In this document: positions 45,940-53,176 of the stretch, piece after piece | Layout: every line of letters begins with the position of its first letter | Numbering within the stretch: position 1 is the first letter of the stretch | Assembly (NCBI RefSeq): GCF_900162665.1 | Contig: NZ_LT727812.1 | Location: 343,484 to 407,483 of the forward strand | Length of the DNA stretch: 64,000 bases | Source of the DNA: Oceanobacillus sojae | GTDB lineage: Bacteria > Bacillota > Bacilli > Bacillales > Amphibacillaceae | Reading direction: 5' to 3' | Made by a program: the position numbers and the translations under genes | Notes under the pieces: generated by a model | What the model saw: only the letters and a program-made list of their open reading frames with translations | The model's database searches: none | What the model was told of the DNA's origin: nothing

Positions 45940-47259
45940 TTAACTTTCATTTAAATACTTTTGAAGCTTAGCTTCAATCTCCTGCTGTTCTTTTTCACTT
46001 AAGCCCGTATTCGCCGGCTGGTTCTTCTTCCGGTTGTTAAACCAATCAGGAACAACCTCTTTCTTATAATTATTACTGTAATTATAGTTATTATTTTTTC
46101 TTGGTTTATTTTTAGCTGATTTATATTTTACCTGTTCTTGTTTAGCAAAGCTCATTGCTTCTTTTGCAGACTTCAGTCCAATCCTTGACCAATGACCGGC
46201 AATAGTTTCCATATAAGCCTTGGACAGCTTCATATTTGATTGCAGCAGAACATAATGTATTAAAACATTCATGACAGGAGCTGGCAAGCCCTGCCTGGTC
46301 ATCACTTCACGGACGACTTTAATATCCTGCTCAGAAGCGTGATTTCCATCAGATAGATCTTCTAACAATTGTTTCGGAGAAATCGTCTCCAGCTCTTGAA
46401 TCAGCTGTTCTTCCTTTGTTTCAGGCTTCTTCCTTATAATTTCTGTATTCGCCGTAATCCTTTCTTTTAAACGGATAGATTGCCCGTTATTACGGGAGAC
46501 AAACATATCATGGCATGCTGATTTAAACTCTTCCTGATTCAATTTATTACCTTCATCAAGAGCCCACAGTAATGCTTTTTCTATGTCTACACTTTCTATA
46601 TCATATAATACCTTCATTTGATGAATAAGCTTTTTATTTGCAGGATTTAGGATTCTTTCTGCTGGAATAAACCGCTGCTTGAGCATTTGTTCTATCCAGG
46701 AAAAATCCATTGAATCCTTTTCAGTACTCTGCCTCTCATTTTTCACGTTTTCAGCAACAGGCAAAGATGGCGTTATCGTATCAAACACTTCATTAAAATC
46801 AGCTGTCACCTCTTCGCCATAAGGATAACTATCCTTTACATAACGCGAATAAAGCTCATTATATTTCTGTTCTCCTATATGATGCAGCAGCAGCTGGGAC
46901 AGCATTGCTTCCTTGAAAAATTGGTTTGGAGAGTATGGACTCTGCACATTATACGTATAATAATCTCTGCCGTCCTCTGTCCTTTTATAAGTTTTCAATA
47001 AACCAATGGCTTCCAGCTTTATTCGTGCACGATAAATATCATCCAGCGTCAAATTTAAATATGTCATTAACGTGTGGTGTGTCTGTACTTTTTGCACATG
47101 ACCCACCTCATAAAACAAAGTATAGTATAAAGAAATTGCCTGAATTCCGATTAACGGCTGATAAAAATGTGTCAAAGAAGCATTAAAATCAAGAGGAGGC
47201 TGTTTGTCCATCACAGCATTATATCCATCAATAGGAAGGATTTTCCCAATCACATTCAT
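45940..47259 (-). CDS. dnaB: replication initiation and membrane attachment protein DnaB
   Basis: Primosome protein of the Gram-positive DnaB/DnaD family; it acts with DnaD and DnaI in helicase loading at oriC and restart sites. The 439 residues have an N-terminal winged helix (about 1-110, LTHFYQPLIGIQAISLYYTL), a linker, DnaB/DnaD-type C-terminal domains near 195-260 and 290-375 (QGLPAPVMNVLIHYVLLQSN) and an Asn/Lys-rich tail with KNNNYNYSNNYKK. The start is ATG, and its A is shared with the stop of a 59-codon frame upstream (TAATG). Confidence 0.94.
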   Translation of the reverse strand: MNVIGKILPIDGYNAVMDKQPPLDFNASLTHFYQPLIGIQAISLYYTLFYEVGHVQKVQTHHTLMTYLNLTLDDIYRARIKLEAIGLLKTYKRTEDGRDYYTYNVQSPYSPNQFFKEAMLSQLLLHHIGEQKYNELYSRYVKDSYPYGEEVTADFNEVFDTITPSLPVAENVKNERQSTEKDSMDFSWIEQMLKQRFIPAERILNPANKKLIHQMKVLYDIESVDIEKALLWALDEGNKLNQEEFKSACHDMFVSRNNGQSIRLKERITANTEIIRKKPETKEEQLIQELETISPKQLLEDLSDGNHASEQDIKVVREVMTRQGLPAPVMNVLIHYVLLQSNMKLSKAYMETIAGHWSRIGLKSAKEAMSFAKQEQVKYKSAKNKPRKNNNYNYSNNYKKEVVPDWFNNRKKNQPANTGLSEKEQQEIEAKLQKYLNES

Positions 47260-47438
47260 TATAAACCCATCCTTTTCAAGTAAAAATGTATAAGACTTCG
47301 CAACGTTTTTGATGGGACGAGTAACCGCAAAAGCTCTTCGGTGGGGCGAGTAATCGCAGTCCCAGTCCCAAATGTTTTTGACGGAGCGAGGATCACAGTC
47401 CTCGGCTCCGGTCCTATACCTTCATTCTTATTCTTCAT
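47259..47438 (-). CDS. possible 59-residue ORF linking nrdR and dnaB
   Basis: An open frame starts with ATG inside the last codons of nrdR (47436-47438) and ends with TAA overlapping the dnaB ATG by one base. The product would begin [20 protein letters not shown]; the motif PSKT occurs twice ([16 protein letters not shown]) because the DNA contains three imperfect copies of a roughly 26-nt unit (47304-47330, 47334-47360, 47374-47398). No ribosome site stands out and no family is recognised. It may be an accident of a repeat insertion. Confidence 0.25.
   Translation of the reverse strand: MKNKNEGIGPEPRTVILAPSKTFGTGTAITRPTEELLRLLVPSKTLRSLIHFYLKRMGL
47304..47400. repeat. three imperfect copies of a ~26-nt unit
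   Basis: GTTTTTGATGGGACGAGTAA, then TCTTCGGTGGGGCGAGTAAT and GTTTTTGACGGAGCGAGGAT begin the three units; each continues with a CGCA/CACAG-like end. Offsets are about 30 and 40 nt. They lie between dnaB and nrdR. Confidence 0.6.
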
Positions 47439-47901
47439 GTGCTTGTTTATCCGTCTTTATAATTTCTTTCAGCTCGTCTAAGAAAACAGAGATATCTTTA
47501 AATTGACGGTAGACAGAAGCAAATCTGACATAAGAGACTTCATCTACTTCTGCCAGTCTTTCCATAACCATCTCACCTACTGTATGGCTGGAGACCTCCG
47601 AATTTCCAGTGTTTCGTAAACTTTTTTCTACTTCCAAAGCAATATTTTCAATTGTATCTATCGCTACCGGGCGCTTCTCACATGCTCTGATAATGCCTCT
47701 TGTCAGCTTTTCTCTTGAGAATTCCTGGCGCATGCCATCTTTTTTTACTACAATGAGTGGAACTTCTTCAATTCGTTCAAAAGTGGTAAAACGAAATCCG
47801 CACTTCTCACATTCCCGGCGTCTGCGTATTGCTGCTCCCTCTTCTATCGGGCGAGAATCCAATACTTTCGTATTTTTATTATTACAGTTGGAACAACGCA
47901 T
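47428..47901 (-). CDS. nrdR: transcriptional repressor NrdR
   Basis: Zinc-finger and ATP-cone repressor of ribonucleotide reductase genes. The 157 residues start [20 protein letters not shown], with zinc ligands C3, C6, C31 and C34, followed by an ATP-cone ([20 protein letters not shown], about 48-135). The ATG at 47899-47901 is 8 nt after AGGAG; a GTG three codons upstream is too close. It sits upstream of dnaB as in B. subtilis, where speD follows on the other side; speD is not present here. Confidence 0.95.
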   Translation of the reverse strand: MRCSNCNNKNTKVLDSRPIEEGAAIRRRRECEKCGFRFTTFERIEEVPLIVVKKDGMRQEFSREKLTRGIIRACEKRPVAIDTIENIALEVEKSLRNTGNSEVSSHTVGEMVMERLAEVDEVSYVRFASVYRQFKDISVFLDELKEIIKTDKQAHEE

Positions 47902-47934
47902 TTCGTTCACTCCTTTCTTTCTTAAATTACCTAT

Positions 47935-48327
47935 CTATCTTATTTCCGGCAGCTGTTCATTGACATGCTGATATATTCTTTTTATTATTTTATTACTGTG
48001 CCCGAAATCAATATGAACAGGCGTTTCAGTTGTCACAGAAAAATCAAGCGCTGTGTGATATGGACGAACCATAACAACCGTAGCAATAATTAAAACTTTT
48101 TTACCGCGTTTACTGGTTGCTCCTATCTCTCCATGCTGATCCGAGCGGGCATGAATCGAAAAATCCGTACTCGAATTAAAATAATCCTCTACAGCTTGAA
48201 TGACTGTATTCTTACTCGCTTTATAATATCTGGTTTTTAAAGACTCATCTATATGACTATCACTGGTCTCTGAATGATTATTAAAAAAACGTTTAATTTT
48301 ATAACCTATCGACATATACATACACAT
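47935..48327 (-). CDS. conserved small cytosolic protein of unknown function
   Basis: 130 residues, no transmembrane segment. The segments IKRFFNNHSETSDSHIDESL, then KTRYYKAS and VMVRPYHTALDFSVTTET recall Bacillaceae 'cytosolic protein' entries located beside nrdR. The function is unknown. Three ATG codons (residues 1, 3 and 5) compete; the ribosome site is weak (AGGATG). A repeat-like segment (48347-48459) lies directly upstream, so the promoter may be inside or changed by it. Confidence 0.65.
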   Translation of the reverse strand: MCMYMSIGYKIKRFFNNHSETSDSHIDESLKTRYYKASKNTVIQAVEDYFNSSTDFSIHARSDQHGEIGATSKRGKKVLIIATVVMVRPYHTALDFSVTTETPVHIDFGHSNKIIKRIYQHVNEQLPEIR

Positions 48328-48346
48328 CCTATATTTTCACTAGTAA

Positions 48347-48459
48347 GAGGATGTTCAAAAAGCCCGGCCAAAATAACCCTTCGTTATCCGTAAGCCGATG
48401 AAATCAGCCCTCATTTTCTATCTATCTTCCTCATAGAGCGCACACCTCTTGAACATATG
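48347..48459. repeat. repeat-like segment with family B-type ends
   Basis: GAGGATGTTCAAAAAGCCC at the left and CCTCTTGAACATATG at the right form short inverted ends of about 113 bp. The inside (AATAACCCTTCGTTATCC, then a pyrimidine-rich stretch) is unlike the 10711-10864 copy, so the relation is tentative. Confidence 0.4.
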
Positions 48460-48748
48460 AATATAATAATTACGTGTGTACTATTTTAACATGATTTGAT
48501 CATTTAAACTACTTTCGTAAAATGACCGAAGCATCCAAATGTCACATAAAGCATAATTTCATTAAAAATCCGCTTAAAAACACAAGAAATATTTTTCAAC
48601 ATTTCATTATAATTGATTTTTAGCATTTTAGTTATAGTAATATTTTCACAAAACAATCACAAAGACCCACTACATATTGATGATAAATTGTCGATATAGT
48701 AATCAGGAAAGCAATTATATCATTTTTAAAGAAGAAGGAGTATGTTTC
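48460..48748. other. leader region of the chemoreceptor gene
   Basis: About 290 AT-rich nt. GTCGATAT at 48690-48697 resembles the sigma-D -10 (GCCGATAT), but no TAAA -35 lies 15 nt upstream, so I do not call a promoter. Confidence 0.3.
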
Positions 48749-50437
48749 ATGAGTGTAGGAAAGAAGTTGAATTTATCTTTTATTGTGTTAATTGTTTTAT
48801 TAGCTGTTTCTGTCGGCAGCAGTATGATGAATTTGAGAAATATTGAAAACCAGACAGAGGAAGCAATGGATTATCGCCTCGAACAGCTTATCTTAATTGA
48901 AAATATCCGCTACGATGTAGCTACGCAGGCCCTCCATATCCGTTCGTTGATTTTAGAACCGGAGGAAGATACACATCGAGAAAATCTTCTCACTATAGCC
49001 GGAGAACTTGATGAAAACTTAAACGACCTGGAAGGATATTTAGCATCAGAGGAAATGAGAACGTATTGGGAGCAGGCCAGCACTCCAAATGATGAATTCA
49101 ACGAGATAATACCTGATATAATAACTGCTGTTGAAAATAATAATATAGAACAAGCTACAGAAATCGTTAATACAACTGTGCAGGGCATCAATGAAGAAAT
49201 GTTTGAAGCAGCTGAGAAGATGGAAAACTATCAAGCAGGACAAATGGATAATATCGAAGGAGAAATAGAATCTGCGATTGGCACTGCACAAGTTGTGTCC
49301 ATTATTGTTTTAGGGGTAAGTATACTAATTGGAATTGGTTTAATGTTCTATGTCCGCCGTTCTATCACCGCTCCATTATTAAGTGTTATGGCTATTGCAA
49401 AGAAAATTGGCGACGGTGATTTATCTGCTGAGGATATAGCCGTTAAATCTAAAGATGAACTGGGTCAGCTTGCTAAGATTTTCAACGCTTCTAAAAATAA
49501 TACACGTGCGTTAATTGTTCGTATCCAGCAAAATGCGGAACAGTTAGGTTCATCATCTGAAGAGCTGTCTGCAAGTGCTGAAGAAGCATCCGCCACCACA
49601 GAAGAAGTAACGAAGCAGGCTGCTGATACCGCTGAAACCTCTCAAACAGCAGCCTATGCAGCGAACGAAAGCTCCATTGCGATGGGAGAAACTGCTCAAG
49701 GAGTTCAGAGGATTGCCGAAGCCGCACAATCACTTCATTCTTCTTCCAGTGAAACAAGTGAGGCTGCTCAAAACGGGACAAAGATTATTGGTGACGCTCA
49801 GCAGCAAATGAATAATATTAATGACTCGGCAGCCTCTGTAAATGAGCTTGTGCTGAAATTGGCAAAGCAAACAGAAGAAATCGAAAATATCACTAAAGTG
49901 ATTACCGATATCACAGACCAGACAAACCTGTTAGCGTTAAATGCGGCAATTGAAGCAGCACGTGCGGGCGAGCAGGGAAAAGGATTTTCAGTCGTAGCAG
50001 ATGAAGTACGTAAACTGGCAGAGGAATCAAAAAAATCAGCTGGTTCAATCAGCCTGTTAACATCAGAAATTAAGAATGATACAGAAAATGTTGAAAAAGC
50101 TATGCAACGTGCCCTGCCTGCTGTACAAAAAGGAGTAGAGGTCATTACCGATGCTGGATCATCGTTTGAATCTATTGTTGAAGCTGTTCGCGGGATGACA
50201 AATGAAATTCAGGAAATCTCAGCAACATCGCAGGAGCTTTCAGCCAGTGCAGAGCAAGTTTCAGCGTCAGTTACTGAAATTTCAACAGGTTCTCAAGTCA
50301 TGTCTGGGAATATAGATACAATTGCAGCCTCAATGGAGGAGCAATCGGCCACTATGAATGAAGTTGCTCATGTAGCTGTATCCTTAAGCGAAACCGCTCA
50401 AGAATTGCAAGAGGAAGCAGGTAAGTTTAAAGTTTAA
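48749..50437 (+). CDS. methyl-accepting chemotaxis protein
   Basis: A membrane chemoreceptor of 562 residues. Helix 1 is near 9-28, a four-helix-bundle-type extracellular sensor covers about 30-180, helix 2 is near 184-205 ([20 protein letters not shown]), HAMP is 206-260, and the long signalling coiled coil has the hairpin tip [20 protein letters not shown] then [18 protein letters not shown]. Ligand unknown; no C-terminal CheR pentapeptide is visible. The start chosen is the ATG at 48749, 8 nt after AAGAAGGAG; an in-frame ATG 72 nt upstream lacks a site. It stands alone and is followed by a bidirectional terminator. Confidence 0.94.
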   Translation: MSVGKKLNLSFIVLIVLLAVSVGSSMMNLRNIENQTEEAMDYRLEQLILIENIRYDVATQALHIRSLILEPEEDTHRENLLTIAGELDENLNDLEGYLASEEMRTYWEQASTPNDEFNEIIPDIITAVENNNIEQATEIVNTTVQGINEEMFEAAEKMENYQAGQMDNIEGEIESAIGTAQVVSIIVLGVSILIGIGLMFYVRRSITAPLLSVMAIAKKIGDGDLSAEDIAVKSKDELGQLAKIFNASKNNTRALIVRIQQNAEQLGSSSEELSASAEEASATTEEVTKQAADTAETSQTAAYAANESSIAMGETAQGVQRIAEAAQSLHSSSSETSEAAQNGTKIIGDAQQQMNNINDSAASVNELVLKLAKQTEEIENITKVITDITDQTNLLALNAAIEAARAGEQGKGFSVVADEVRKLAEESKKSAGSISLLTSEIKNDTENVEKAMQRALPAVQKGVEVITDAGSSFESIVEAVRGMTNEIQEISATSQELSASAEQVSASVTEISTGSQVMSGNIDTIAASMEEQSATMNEVAHVAVSLSETAQELQEEAGKFKV

Positions 50438-50446
50438 TGACGGAAA

Positions 50447-50487
50447 AAGAAATCCGCATGAAATAGTTTCATGCGGATTTCTTCCTG
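50447..50487. terminator. bidirectional terminator of mcp and gapB
   Basis: Perfect 17-bp stem AAGAAATCCGCATGAAA / TTTCATGCGGATTTCTT with a 3-nt loop. Confidence 0.9.
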
Positions 50488-50490
50488 TTC

Positions 50491-51528
50491 TTATGATGTT
50501 AAACGTACCTTCTGTTCTAATCTATAGCCTACATAGCTCGTCAAGTCAACAACGCGTTTGGAATAGCCCCATTCGTTGTCATACCAGGCAATAATTTTTA
50601 ATTTATTGTTATTCATTACCATTGTTGACAGCCCATCAATGGTTGCAGAGTAAGTACTTGTTGTATAGTCAACAGAAACTAAAGGTTCATCAGAATATTG
50701 AATGACTCCACGCATACTTCCTTCTGCAGCCTGTTTAAATATTGCATTAACCTCTTCAGCAGTAACATCTTCTTCAATATCAATCACTAAATCTACTAAA
50801 GATACATTAGGTGTAGGCACGCGTAATGCCATCCCATGTAATTTACCTTTCAGCTGAGGCATCACTTCTGCAAGTGCTTTAGCAGCACCGGTTGTTGTCG
50901 GGATAATAGATTGCGTACAACTTCTTGCACGACGTAAATCTTTATGCGGATTATCAATATTCTTTTGATCATTTGTAAAAGCATGGACTGTTGTCATCAA
51001 GCCATTCTTTATTGTAAAGTAATCATCAATAACTTTCACTACGGGTGCCAAACAATTTGTAGTGCAGGAGGCATTTGAGATAACATCATGCAGCTCTGGA
51101 TTATAATCACTTTCATTTACACCTATTACAATTGTCTTATCAACTTCTTTTCCAGGTGCCGTTATAATAACTTTTTTTGCTCCTGCCTGTAAATGAAGTC
51201 CCGCTGTCTCTTTGGTTTTAAACTTACCTGTGGCCTCAATAACAATGTCAATCCCAAGATCCTTCCAAGGCAGCTTTTCAGGGTCTCTGGAATTTACTAA
51301 AAGAATTTCTTTACGATTAACAATTAACTTGTTCGGCAACGCTTTCACTTCTCCGTTAAAAGGGCCATGAACACTATCGTATTTAATTAAGTGAGCAAGT
51401 GTTTCTGATGGGTAGCTTGCATTAATAGCAACGACTTCTAATTGCTCCTCTTCCATCGCTTGACGAAAAACCATTCGACCAATTCGACCAAAACCTGTTA
51501 TTGCAATACGTGTTTTCTCCATAAGCAC
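50491..51528 (-). CDS. gapB: glyceraldehyde-3-phosphate dehydrogenase, gluconeogenic type
   Basis: Reversible oxidation of glyceraldehyde-3-phosphate; GapB enzymes work with NADP in gluconeogenesis. About 345 residues: Rossmann motif ITGFGRIGRMVFRQAM, catalytic Cys in ISNASCTTNCLAPVVKVIDD, then TVHAFTNDQKNIDNPHKDLR and WYDNEWGYSKRVVDL. The GTG at 51526-51528 is 6 nt after AGGAGG; the ATG two codons later has 12-nt spacing. A further upstream frame extension has no support. The assignment to gapB rather than gapA rests on synteny (coaE-gapB) and the paired operator upstream. Confidence 0.92.
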   Translation of the reverse strand: MLMEKTRIAITGFGRIGRMVFRQAMEEEQLEVVAINASYPSETLAHLIKYDSVHGPFNGEVKALPNKLIVNRKEILLVNSRDPEKLPWKDLGIDIVIEATGKFKTKETAGLHLQAGAKKVIITAPGKEVDKTIVIGVNESDYNPELHDVISNASCTTNCLAPVVKVIDDYFTIKNGLMTTVHAFTNDQKNIDNPHKDLRRARSCTQSIIPTTTGAAKALAEVMPQLKGKLHGMALRVPTPNVSLVDLVIDIEEDVTAEEVNAIFKQAAEGSMRGVIQYSDEPLVSVDYTTSTYSATIDGLSTMVMNNNKLKIIAWYDNEWGYSKRVVDLTSYVGYRLEQKVRLTS

Positions 51529-51543
51529 TTCTTTCCTCCTGAT

Positions 51544-51585
51544 TATGTTATACTTTTTATCTTTTATTACAATTAGTATAACATA
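51544..51585 (-). promoter_or_regulatory. paired CcpN-type operator in the gapB promoter
   Basis: TATGTTATACT (51544-51554) and AGTATAACATA (51575-51585) form a perfect 11-bp inverted repeat with a 20-nt spacer. Each half fits the CcpN motif TRTGHYATAYW as I recall it from B. subtilis gapB and pckA. On the minus strand the upstream half also holds a TATACT that could be the -10. Confidence 0.65.
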
Positions 51586-51663
51586 TATAAAAGAAAGTGT
51601 GTCATTAAATATAAAAATGTTTCTTATCATTATTTTGAATGCCTGCATTTAAAATAATGATAA

Positions 51664-51704
51664 GAAAAGCACCATCTTCACTTTATAATAAGCTCAGATG
51701 GTGC
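51664..51704 (-). terminator. terminator of coaE
   Basis: GCACCATCT (51669-51677) pairs with AGATGGTGC (51696-51704); the minus strand continues TTTTCTTATC. Confidence 0.75.
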
Positions 51705-51720
51705 CCGACACTGTGTTTAA

Positions 51721-52323
51721 CTATTCAATTACATTCCATTTTTTTAATAAATCCACTAGCTGTTTCTTACTTTCTTCTATAGAACAGGTATTATTAATTA
51801 ACTCATCAGCAAGCTTTGCCTTCTCTTCTAATGGCATTTGCGATCTGATCCGGTCCATTGCTTCCTGTTCAGTAAGCTGATTTCTTTCCATTAAACGCTT
51901 CCGCTGTGTTTCTGAATCTACATACACAACTAAAGTTTGATCGGCTAGAGAAGTTAACTTACTTTCAAACAGCAAAGGGATGTCCAGTACAACACATTTC
52001 TCTCCTTGCTCAATATAGTCTTCTTTTTTCTTTAACATCCGGGCACGGACTGCCGGATGAACAATTTGATTTAACTGTTCTCTTCTATCTTCGTTTGAAA
52101 AAATAATAGAACCAAGCTTTGGCCGATTAATTGAGCCATCCGGACTTAATATTTCTTTACCAAACACCTCTACTACCCGGTTATACGGCTCTTCTCCCGG
52201 TTCCACCACTTCTCTTGCTATTATATCCGCATCAATTACCGGAATCCCTAAGTCAGCAAACATTTTTGCTACTGTACTTTTCCCGCTGGCGATTCCTCCG
52301 GTCAATCCAATTACTAAACTCAT
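51721..52323 (-). CDS. coaE: dephospho-CoA kinase
   Basis: Last step of CoA synthesis, phosphorylating the ribose 3'-OH. A 200-residue P-loop kinase: Walker A GLTGGIASGKSTVAKMF near 7-23, DADIIAREVV near 31, VLDIPLLFESKL near 111 and the lid with RLMERNQLTEQEAMDRI. The start is ATG, 7 nt after the mutM stop, so translation is probably coupled. In B. subtilis ytaF lies between mutM and coaE; here it is absent. Confidence 0.96.
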   Translation of the reverse strand: MSLVIGLTGGIASGKSTVAKMFADLGIPVIDADIIAREVVEPGEEPYNRVVEVFGKEILSPDGSINRPKLGSIIFSNEDRREQLNQIVHPAVRARMLKKKEDYIEQGEKCVVLDIPLLFESKLTSLADQTLVVYVDSETQRKRLMERNQLTEQEAMDRIRSQMPLEEKAKLADELINNTCSIEESKKQLVDLLKKWNVIE

Positions 52324-52330
52324 AAATCAT

Positions 52331-53164
52331 TCACCTTTTTTGCGGCTGGCATTTAGGGCATACATGCGTTCCCCGTCCGCCAACCTTCATTTTTATAATT
52401 TCCTCGCCACATGTTTTACATGGCTTCTTATCTTGACCATAAACATATAAAACCTGCTGAAACATTCCCATATTTCCCTGGCTGTCTACATAGCTGCGGA
52501 TGGTTGTACCGCCGGCCTTTACAGCCTCCTGAAGTGTTTCAATTGCAGCATAACGAATCGCTGCTGCTTCTTTTTTAGTCAATTCATTACACTTTGTTAA
52601 AGGATGAACTCCCGAACGGAATAAAGTTTCGTCTACATAAATATTACCAAGTCCTGTCAAAAGGTTTTGATCTAAAAGTGCTGTTTTGATAAATCTTGTT
52701 GATTTTTTTAGCTGCTGATAAAAATACTCGACAGTAAAAGCTTCCTCAAATGGTTCTGGACCCAGGGCCATTAAAGGTGCTTGTGTAAATTCACTTCCCT
52801 TGGTTAACAGGTGCATGGTTCCAAATTTGCGAACATCGTTATAACGCAGTGTTTCTCCACCTTTTAAATGAAAAATCACATGCGTATGTTTTGCCACCTC
52901 TTCATCCTGTTCATGCAAACGATATTTCCCTTCCATTCTTAAATGCGACACAAGTACATAGTCATCTAAATAAAAGAGCAGGAACTTCCCCTTCCGCTTT
53001 ATTTCCTGAAAGGTCTGTCCTTCCAGCAGATGCTTAAATATCTCTGCATCATCCGGCTGCTTTATAATATTCGCCCAAAATACATCTACTGTTTCTATTG
53101 TTTTCCCCTGAACAAGTAATTTTAACGTCTCTTTAATTGTTTCTACTTCTGGTAATTCCGGCAT
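52331..53164 (-). CDS. mutM: formamidopyrimidine-DNA glycosylase
   Basis: Removes 8-oxoguanine and other oxidised purines and nicks the strand. 277 residues: the N-terminal catalytic PELPEVETIKETL (P2, E3 after Met removal), Lys in KRKGKFLLFYL near 56-66, the helix-two-turn-helix region DQNLLTGLGNIYVDETLF, and a C-terminal zinc finger with CKTCGEEI and CPKC. The start is ATG with AAGGGGA. It lies 12 nt after polA, making a repair-gene unit polA-mutM-coaE. Confidence 0.96.
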   Translation of the reverse strand: MPELPEVETIKETLKLLVQGKTIETVDVFWANIIKQPDDAEIFKHLLEGQTFQEIKRKGKFLLFYLDDYVLVSHLRMEGKYRLHEQDEEVAKHTHVIFHLKGGETLRYNDVRKFGTMHLLTKGSEFTQAPLMALGPEPFEEAFTVEYFYQQLKKSTRFIKTALLDQNLLTGLGNIYVDETLFRSGVHPLTKCNELTKKEAAAIRYAAIETLQEAVKAGGTTIRSYVDSQGNMGMFQQVLYVYGQDKKPCKTCGEEIIKMKVGGRGTHVCPKCQPQKR

Positions 53165-53176
53165 TTTTTCTTCCCC

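Noticed and set aside
48690-48697. Possible sigma-D -10 element (GTCGATAT) before the chemoreceptor gene
   Set aside because: No TAAA -35 element at the required spacing of about 15 nt.
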